NCBI GenBank assembly: GCA_000499405.2
Contig: HG738137.1
Coordinates: 11,076,621-11,140,620 of the forward strand
Length of the DNA stretch: 64,000 nt
Direction: 5' to 3'
DNA from: Onchocerca volvulus
Taxonomy: Eukaryota; Nematoda; Chromadorea; Rhabditida; Onchocercidae
Positions 56,196-64,000 of this stretch are shown piece by piece. The notes under the pieces were generated by a model that had not been told where the DNA came from, searched no databases, and saw only the letters and a program-made list of their open reading frames with translations. Each line of letters begins with the position of its first letter. The first letter of the stretch is position 1. Made by a program: the position numbers and the translations under genes.

Positions 56196-57655
56196 CTCCT
56201 GTACTACCAATCATTTCGTTCCGTTTCTCATTCTTCTCAATAGTTCCTTGAAACAAATGCAAATTTACTTGTTTTCTCGATTGTACCACAAAAAATCAAT
56301 AATTTGACAACTTGAAGTGATCTGAAATAAGAAAAGAGGAAATGTAATTTCATATGGATTGTTTGAAAGTTTGCCAAGCAACGAAATAGTACTTATATTT
56401 TTTTCTCGACATTCATTTATCGATTTCAAAAAAAAAGCAAAATGGATTTAAGCACACTGAATTTTCATCATAATGAGCTAACTTGATAGACTAAAGTTGA
56501 ATTTTTAAGCCAACTAAAATCTTTAGAGCAATAAAAAAGACAAAAAATGACGAATTTAAAGATGATTGAAAATAAAATTTAAAGACCAGTTAGCATTCAG
56601 CAGATGATTTTGATTTTATTTCATTTTAAAATTGATTTATTATATTTTGTTTATTCCATTTTTCTCTTCAATTTACAAAAAAGAAAAAAAAATAAAGTAA
56701 ACAGACAAATAAAACTAAAGGAAGAAACAAATATTTGTGAAATTCAAATGATATATAGTAATGATTGAAATGTCAAACGTCATAAAATTACAATAGTTGA
56801 CAATAATAATCAATTATAATTGATATCATTTCGAAAGATTCTTTGTCAAAAATAAACTTGTTTTTTAGAAAAAAAGAAAAAAAATAATCATAATTTGATG
56901 AGAGAATTTCATAAATCTTAACAATGACATATTAACAAGAACAAGTTTCTGTTCAAAATTCGACCTATTAAATTGACAATTATTTCAAATAAATGTACCT
57001 GTTATTAAATGAAGATACATTTGAAATTTTCACATTTAATATTATCCACAAAAATTTCTACAAAGAAGAATGACAAGTGAAAAAATGATGCAATTTTCTT
57101 ATTTTTTTATAATAATTATCATTCAAATAAGTCATCTTCATTGTAACAAAAATGAAATAATACGTTGACTACTGAACATTTTAGATTTTTTTTTCCGGAA
57201 ACGAAACTAATTAGAATCATCTCTGAGATATCACGTCGTCATTTACGTAACCAGGAAAAAAGGAGTCGTTGCTAAGTTCAAAATTTTTTAAAGCCTAGAA
57301 TTGATCTTCATGCTAGAATTCCAATCATAACCATGAATTCTTCTAGACAAATAATAAATTGAAGATTGATTAAAATGAGGCCTGAATGAGATTTTAGAAA
57401 GATAGCTCTTGGCTCGAGAATAAGGCTAATTATGTCAACATAAAAGGATAGAGATGAGCCCACAAGAACATACATACATTCTTTACATACACAGAAATAG
57501 ATGTATCCACCCACATACACATATTTATGTCATACATCTTTCACATACACTGACATACACAGATTAAAAAGATGTTCACATACATCGAATTCATTGTGAA
57601 CAAGAAGTAATCGAATTAGGCCAAAACCAGTACGATACTCTTGGCCTGCTATTGA

Positions 57656-57686
<31 letters not shown>

Positions 57687-59180
57687 TTCTTCTTTCTGTT
57701 CCTATTCCCTTTATAATTTAATAGAAAATAATTAGTAATTAATTGGAAATTTTTGAAAATTTTCAATTTAAATATGTAAATTTTAAACTAAAAATAGTCA
57801 AATTTTCCATATTAATTATATTACGAAATTTTATATTATATTGCAGAAAAGAATCCACTGAGAACGATAATTCTTGAATAGATTCGAATTGAAATAATCA
57901 TTTTTAATTCAATTTCATTTACATTTAAATAATTCACTTTGTTACACGAAAATATTCAAACGATTTGCAAGAAATCGTAACAGAAATATTTAAATCAAAA
58001 ATTTTGTAATTAAAATGAATTAAATAGTTCGTAATTAATCGTTAGCTTAATTAAAGACTGTTTAATGTGGCGACGTAATATGATTATAGTTCAAGAAGTG
58101 ATTTATATAAAATTTACGATTCAAACTTTCTCACCGTAAATACTATCGTACATACATTATGACAGAATAGTGAAGTTTATAATTTCAATCGATCGAATTC
58201 CGAAGAAATTATGAATTGATTAGATAGAAATTATGATTTAACTTTCTCATAATAATACTATCGTACCATGATATATATCATGATCATTTGACAAAAAAAT
58301 ATGATTAAACGATCGAATTTCAAACAGATTTCATAGAATTTACGATTTAAACTTTCTCAAAACGATAATACAATGAAATATATAAATTTTGATCGGATAA
58401 TGAGAAAATTTAATTAATTGATCAAATTCTGGAAAGATTCTGGATCCATAGAGACAGTTGCTATACTACTGCCCTATTAAAGTAACATCAATATGACAAA
58501 TTTAAATTCACTTTTTCATTTTTTTTTTCTATTTAAAACGAAAGGAAAAGAAAAAAATATATAAAATAATCATTTTTTCACGAAAGAATTATAAATAATC
58601 CTTTCGAATGATTATTTCCGGTACAATTTTATTCAAATGAACCAATACATATGGCCGATCAAACAATGATCGTATTCTTTCTTCGTTTCCTTCTAATTAT
58701 TGGATGTAATTTTATTGAAAAAATTTTCAAATTTTTTTTCTTTAAATTTGATATCAAAATATTGTTCGAAATTCTAAAAGTAAAAAAGCAAAAAAAAAAA
58801 AGAAAGAAATACGATAAGCGGAACTCTATGTTTATTCCAAAGTTTATTTTTTCATTTAAGGGAAAGAAAGAGTCAAAATTTTTTTTTTTTTTTTTGTTAT
58901 AATCTTTTAAGAATCTGAAAATGGAAAAAATTCTTTCAATTTATTCAAAAGATACAGAATTAGAAGATTGTGTCCATTAAATTGAAATTTTTACTTTGCA
59001 TAGCACATTTTTTAATTAATGCATAGAAGATTGGGAAAAATGAGACTAAAGAAATATTCAATTAAATTTCAAAACTGATTAAGTAAATAACAAAAGGAAG
59101 CAATTAAGATTATCGATTATTGAAAGAAACGTTCGTTTTTGTCATTTTAATTTAATTGATTGAAAGGAATAAATGGGTAC

Positions 59181-59284
59181 CTGGCACAAGAGCCAACATT
59201 TGGACAGCCAACCAAATGAAAGCCACCTATAAAAAGCCAAGTATCAATGAATAGGAATATTTTCATGCAAATGAATCGATACAT
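59181..59284 (-). CDS. Candidate first exon of a secreted protein
   Basis: After an acceptor TTTTCCTCCAG on the minus strand, an ATG opens at 59284 and a second in-frame ATG at 59266. The latter gives MKIFLFIDTWLFIGGFHLVG, a hydrophobic signal-peptide-like stretch, followed by CPNVGSCA and a donor AG|GTACCC at 59180. Following exons should lie at lower coordinates in phase 2, but none could be chosen with confidence. Confidence 0.3.
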
Positions 59285-59694
59285 TGCAGCTGGAGGAAAA
59301 CTAAAGAAATATAACACTATGAATTAGTAATTATTCTAAAAAATTACAGTATCCTAAGCCCTTCCAAAAAAAAACCTCTTTTCTTATAAATTTTAGGCTT
59401 CATTTTTTTTTCCAGAAAAAAAATTTTAGAGATTTCAACAAAGTTCCGTAAAATCATTTTTCTCACAAATTTAAGCTTTTTCCTCTTTTTTTTTTTTTTT
59501 TAAATTTTGGAGATTTTCACAGAATGGTATATAATTACAAAGAATCGAAAAGTAATTTGCTGAATACAACCAAAATCCCTCATTTCATCTCTTTATTTTA
59601 AAAAAAAAAGAACGAAAAAAAAAGTTAGCGATGGTAATTCGATGATAATCACAACAACCAAATGGGGCTTTTAATTATGCAATAACCGAAAGTA

Positions 59695-59695
<1 letters not shown>

Positions 59696-59753
<58 letters not shown>
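59696..59753. repeat. Poly-A tract (58 nt)
   Basis: Uninterrupted A run. Confidence 0.9.
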
Positions 59754-59755
<2 letters not shown>

Positions 59756-62700
59756 ACCATACGATATTTTATGAGAAGAAAGGAATAGAAAACATTCTAT
59801 GCCAAATTAAAAATTTTCTTTTCTTTAAAAAATAAAAAAAAAAGAATTGAAATTGTTTTTGCTATTATTTTATTAACAGGCAATAAATACACTACGAAAA
59901 AAAAAAATTGGATAATTTGAAGAAAATGGATTAAAAATAAAAGAATCCGAAGCGATTCTGATTTTCAAATCGATCATCTGATTTTGATTTAGTAGCGAAA
60001 GACTAATCGAACAAATAATCTTGTAGCTGGTTCCCTCTGAAATTTCCCTCAGAATAGTTGGAGCACGCAATGAAGCTGTTATATTCGGTAAAGCGAATGA
60101 TTAGAGGAATTGTGGGACGAAACGTCTTCAACCTATTCTCAAACTTTCAATGAGTATGACGTCTTGCTTGCTTAAATGATACGTTAACGTTGAACGTGTG
60201 TTTCACGTCGGAGCATTTTAGGTAAACAGAAATGGTACGCTATGAATGAACCAAACTTTAAGTTAAAGTATAAATCTTCCGCTCATATCTATCCATTTTC
60301 AGACTAATTAAAATAGAAGTTATCAATTTTCGTATTATTCTGTACTGCATCTATAGCTAGTAAAAAAAATTGGAAAAAAAAAAAGAAAAAGTTGATTGTT
60401 TTTAGTTCAGTTATTTTTTTTTTTATACTTTGTTTGTTATAGTTTTAAAAATATTCTATACTTTCATCTTTTCTCATTCATTTTTTCTCTTTATTCCTTA
60501 TTTTAGAATTCATTTTGCAATTTAGTAAATGAGTTAATAAATGAATGAATTAATAAATGAATAAATGAATGAAATAAATGAATGAATAAATGGAGGAAAA
60601 AAGAAAGGAAAGGAAAGGAAAAGGAAAAGGAGGACAATATTCGCGCAACAAATTACATCAAAATTTTTGTTGATGTCGGCGATGGCAACAAAAATGGTCC
60701 ATCGATAAGTAATGAAAAGAGCTTTTCCTTCCTTTACAAATTATACACACACATACATACATAAAGACAACAAAAAAAAGATACCGCTTTTTTTTTTTCA
60801 TCCAATTTAATTTCTTGCAATAAAATTCTTTCTTTTCGTAAAAATACACAAAAACTTTCAAAGCAAAACGATCGGCAATTCTTCTTGAAATCTTTGAAAA
60901 CCTGACTTACTAATACATTTTAACTATTATGAAAAGTGAGATAAAAACAAGCAATAAACGAATATTCCATATTAATACCTATGTATTTTGACAATATGGG
61001 AAGTAATATGGAAATGAACAATTATGTCATTTACGTATATTTCGTATTGATATCAATGTATTTTAACATTATGGAAAATGATATCGAAACGAAAAGTTAT
61101 TCAATTCATGCAAATTAACATATGAATGTCATAGATATATGTCATCGTAATAATTGAAACGATAGGAACAAAAAAATTGATTTAGACGATGATGAATCAA
61201 ATTTTAATGAAATATCAGCATTTCATTTGTAACCTGTTATTGACATGCATCTCGAAAAATTTTGTTAAATGATTTTGAATCATATAAATTCCGCAAAGAT
61301 TATTTGTTATTTTGCAACTAAAAATATGAGTAAAAAAAAAAAAGAAAAAAAAAGTAAATGAAAAATTAGGGAGAAATAATATATTTCAGAGAAATAAAAT
61401 GCACATCTGTTTGATAATTTCATACTTTTTTTTCCAATGAAAAGTGTAAAAAAGAGCAAACTGAAAAGACATAAAAATAATTCAATACTTTCTTCTCATA
61501 TTAAAAAAAGATTTGTTATAGCGAAATAGAATTGCTTTTGCTTTTGCTAAAATTGCTTTTGCGGTTGTTTAGTGAATTGATTAAAACTATTGAAAACAGT
61601 GACCTTTCAAGTTGCATTACATCATACATATGGTACTATTCTGTTTTTTTTTTTCTTTTTTTAAGGTATTTATTACATTTATGCAAATCAAAGATCTTAA
61701 CTTTAATAAATAAAAAATACTTAGCATATCTATAAAAATAATTTTTCATTTTTCATTATACTATTAAAATTCGCAAGAATAGATACAAATAAAATTCGTC
61801 TTCTCATTAATTTTCAATAATTTTTTGCTAAATTATGTGCAAAAATATGCTTCTAAATCAATTAACAGGTAATTTACTTTAAAATTATTAATAGATAAAT
61901 ATATTTCGGAAGCACTTAACAGATAATTTGCTTTAAAATTAGTTAACAGATAAATTATGCCCGAATATTTTTCTCATAATTTAAAGATCGAAATTTAATG
62001 TACCAATTTCGAGATGAAGTTTATAAAAATTTATAATTTTGTCTGAGAAACAAAGGAAGAAAGAAATCAAACATCGAGGAGTGTTGCTGCATTGAAGCGA
62101 AGGGTATATATTTTATTGGTATCCTTGAAAGATCATTCATTTTATAGATTTGCCGTACTGATACTGCCAAAAGAGGATGGAAAAGAGAAGGAAACTTCGA
62201 TTGCAAGCCGTTCTTCAAAAAGACAAGAAAATTGATCGAAATGATTGATGAGTTTACACGACACTTCATGGATGAAAATGAAGAGACGAGAAAGAGGGAG
62301 CATTCATTGTCCGGTCATTTTTATTGGTTCAATTTAAAAAATTGGAGAATTTTTGTTGAAATGATTTGAAATTTATTATCTCTTGAATGTTGCATTCATT
62401 TTTAACATTTACTACGAATATTTAATTCATCAAAAAAAGTAAAAATATTATTCAAATATTTCCTAAAATTGCAATATTTTTTTTCTCATCTCACAATAAA
62501 TCAAATTTAGGAATTATAAGATGATAGATGATCGATTCTTTCTTTCCCATTTTTTTTTCTAAAAATTTAAAAATATTTTATGATACAAATTAGACGATTG
62601 CTTAGATCTATGTGGAATCGAAATAATAAGCAACGAAGTTTTCACTCAAACTGTCCATATTTAAAATCTTGAACTGTGAATGAGTATATCGAATAATTAA

Positions 62701-63554
62701 TTAAACAATTGGGTTTTTATCATATTTGACCTTATAACACTTAGAAAAAAAAAAAGTCAATCATAGGTATCGAATAGAATATTCCGATTTGTTTATATTT
62801 TATTTTAACTGGAATACAAAATAAAAAAGAATTGGATGAAATTCTTTCATATTATCAACAAACAAATAAATTCAGTGTCAAAGGTTATTCAAAAATAAAA
62901 AAGAAGAGGTGGAATTGTTTTTTGTATTATTATCATCATATTAATCGCAGGTATTAAATAAAATAATTAGATTTACTTATATTTTAAGTTTTTTACCACA
63001 AAAAGTCATCAATGTCAAAGGTTAATCCATCATTATCTATTGATGCAATATCTCAGATATATGACATATCATACCATAGCATAAGTTATCATCGAATATT
63101 TATCTTTTTACTTCGATTGGCTTCAGTAAGTACCATATCATATGAATCAAATAAAAATATAAATATATTTTCTTCTATTCCATACATATATTAATTTATG
63201 TATTTATTGTAAAAAAGAGATTATAAGAGAACAAATATTCTAGCAGTAAATAAGTTTTGGCTTTATAACAAATCATTCCAAGACTTCTTGCTCCAACAAA
63301 ATCCGAGAGAATCTCAAGTGTCTCTTCATTTCAACAGAGTTACGAAGACAGGGATTTAAAATTTCTAAAACAAAATGATTCATAAATATTTCTGTCGTGA
63401 GACAAAGAGATTTCATAGTGATCCCTTGCGTAACACAATGTGAATTATGATTCAATTTAGCCATTTTGCATGAAGAAATTCACTGGTGTTGTCTTTGGCG
63501 CTGTGGGATGAACCAAATGTTGAGTTAAAGTAGTTCTATACAGTCCAACCTAGA

Positions 63555-63599
63555 CTTTAATCCAACTGAATTAAAGTTGGAATGACTTTAGATTCCAAC
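63555..63599. repeat. Overlapping inverted repeats
   Basis: CTTTAAT (63555-63561) pairs with ATTAAAG (63570-63576). TCCAACT (63561-63567) pairs with AGTTGGA (63575-63581). GTTGGAAT (63576-63583) also pairs with ATTCCAAC (63592-63599). The middle arm can therefore form either the left or the right hairpin. Confidence 0.7.
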
Positions 63600-64000
63600 T
63601 CAATGATTCATTCTTAAAATCAATGATTGGTTCACTTCCGAGCGGGGTTCTGGTCCACCCTATATTTCTCGATCCACAGTTTTGATATTGTGAAGAAGAT
63701 ATATATTTTCATCCTTTTCCTAAATTTATAAATCTTTTCCTAAATTGCTTTCAACTTTCATTTTCAAAATAATGAAGGAAAAACTGAATCTTTGACTGGA
63801 ATTTTTCAAAATTGAGTTCAAGAATTTGAAAATTTCTCAGATTCAATTTTTAATTTAAATTAGCAAATTAGGGGTTATCTTTTAATTTGTTTTGCCCTGC
63901 TCTTTTTCAGATATACGAAATAGCTTCTCAATATAATTTCACATCATTAACCTTTCATTTAAAGCGCCGCTCGCCTTTAAGACAAGAAACAGAAACTGTA

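Larger units (their letters stand above)
56196..64000. other. AT-rich region upstream of the SH2 adaptor, no complete gene
   Basis: About 7.8 kb of AT-rich DNA with many poly-A/T runs. It may include 5' non-coding exons of the adaptor. Items of note are a candidate signal-peptide exon at 59181-59284 (-), the (CT)n run at about 57656-57682, a 58-nt poly-A at 59696-59753, a 25-bp motif present at 60246 and 63508, and mutually exclusive hairpins at 63555-63599. Confidence 0.5.

Noticed and set aside
57308..57520. Minus-strand ORF as the second exon of the signal-peptide gene
   Set aside because: The phase fits from an acceptor-like CATAATTAG, but the residues are hydrophobic and low in Cys and the site is weak, so it was not joined.

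Overview
The window looks like nuclear DNA of an AT-rich nematode, most likely a spirurid or filarial roundworm. Evidence: intron-dense genes with short AT-rich introns, acceptors of the TTTTCAG type, acceptor-like sites just upstream of start codons (as expected for spliced-leader trans-splicing), very frequent A/T homopolymers, and a BEL/Pao LTR retrotransposon. The species is an inference; no spliced-leader or rRNA gene was seen. Exon structures were built by hand from splice sites, reading frame and family knowledge. In every gene model the exon lengths sum to a multiple of three.

Layout. 1-1592 (+): 3' end of an unidentified multi-exon gene. 3703-10718 (+): mitochondrial leucyl-tRNA synthetase in 21 exons. 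10719-17733: long AT-rich stretch without a supported gene. 17734-29654 (+): hexokinase with two alternative first exons about 7.8 kb apart and nine shared exons. 31945-36670: BEL/Pao retrotransposon in minus orientation, with two nearly identical LTRs and a 5-bp target duplication (ACATA), but a broken interior. 37339-40622 (+): electron transfer flavoprotein alpha subunit. 43148-44174 (+): unrecognised gene of about 179 residues. 46645-49582 (+): HTATSF1/Cus2-type splicing factor. 49542-52924 (-): bifunctional CoA synthase, convergent with the splicing factor and overlapping its coding sequence by 41 bp. 54141-56195 (-): SH2 adaptor of the SHB/SHD/SHE/SHF type, with a possible small plus-strand gene inside one intron. 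56196-64000: mostly AT-rich and without a complete gene, but with a candidate signal-peptide exon near 59.2 kb (-).

Four of the genes serve central or mitochondrial metabolism: glucose phosphorylation, CoA synthesis, electron transfer from acyl-CoA dehydrogenases, and mitochondrial translation. The others are an RNA-splicing factor and a phosphotyrosine adaptor. They are ordinary unlinked housekeeping genes, and no operon is evident. The points most worth checking are the antisense CDS overlap at 49542-49582, the eroded editing site of the leucyl-tRNA synthetase, the altered ligand motif in the splicing factor, the alternative hexokinase starts, and the chimeric 5' end of the retrotransposon beside an ambiguous base.
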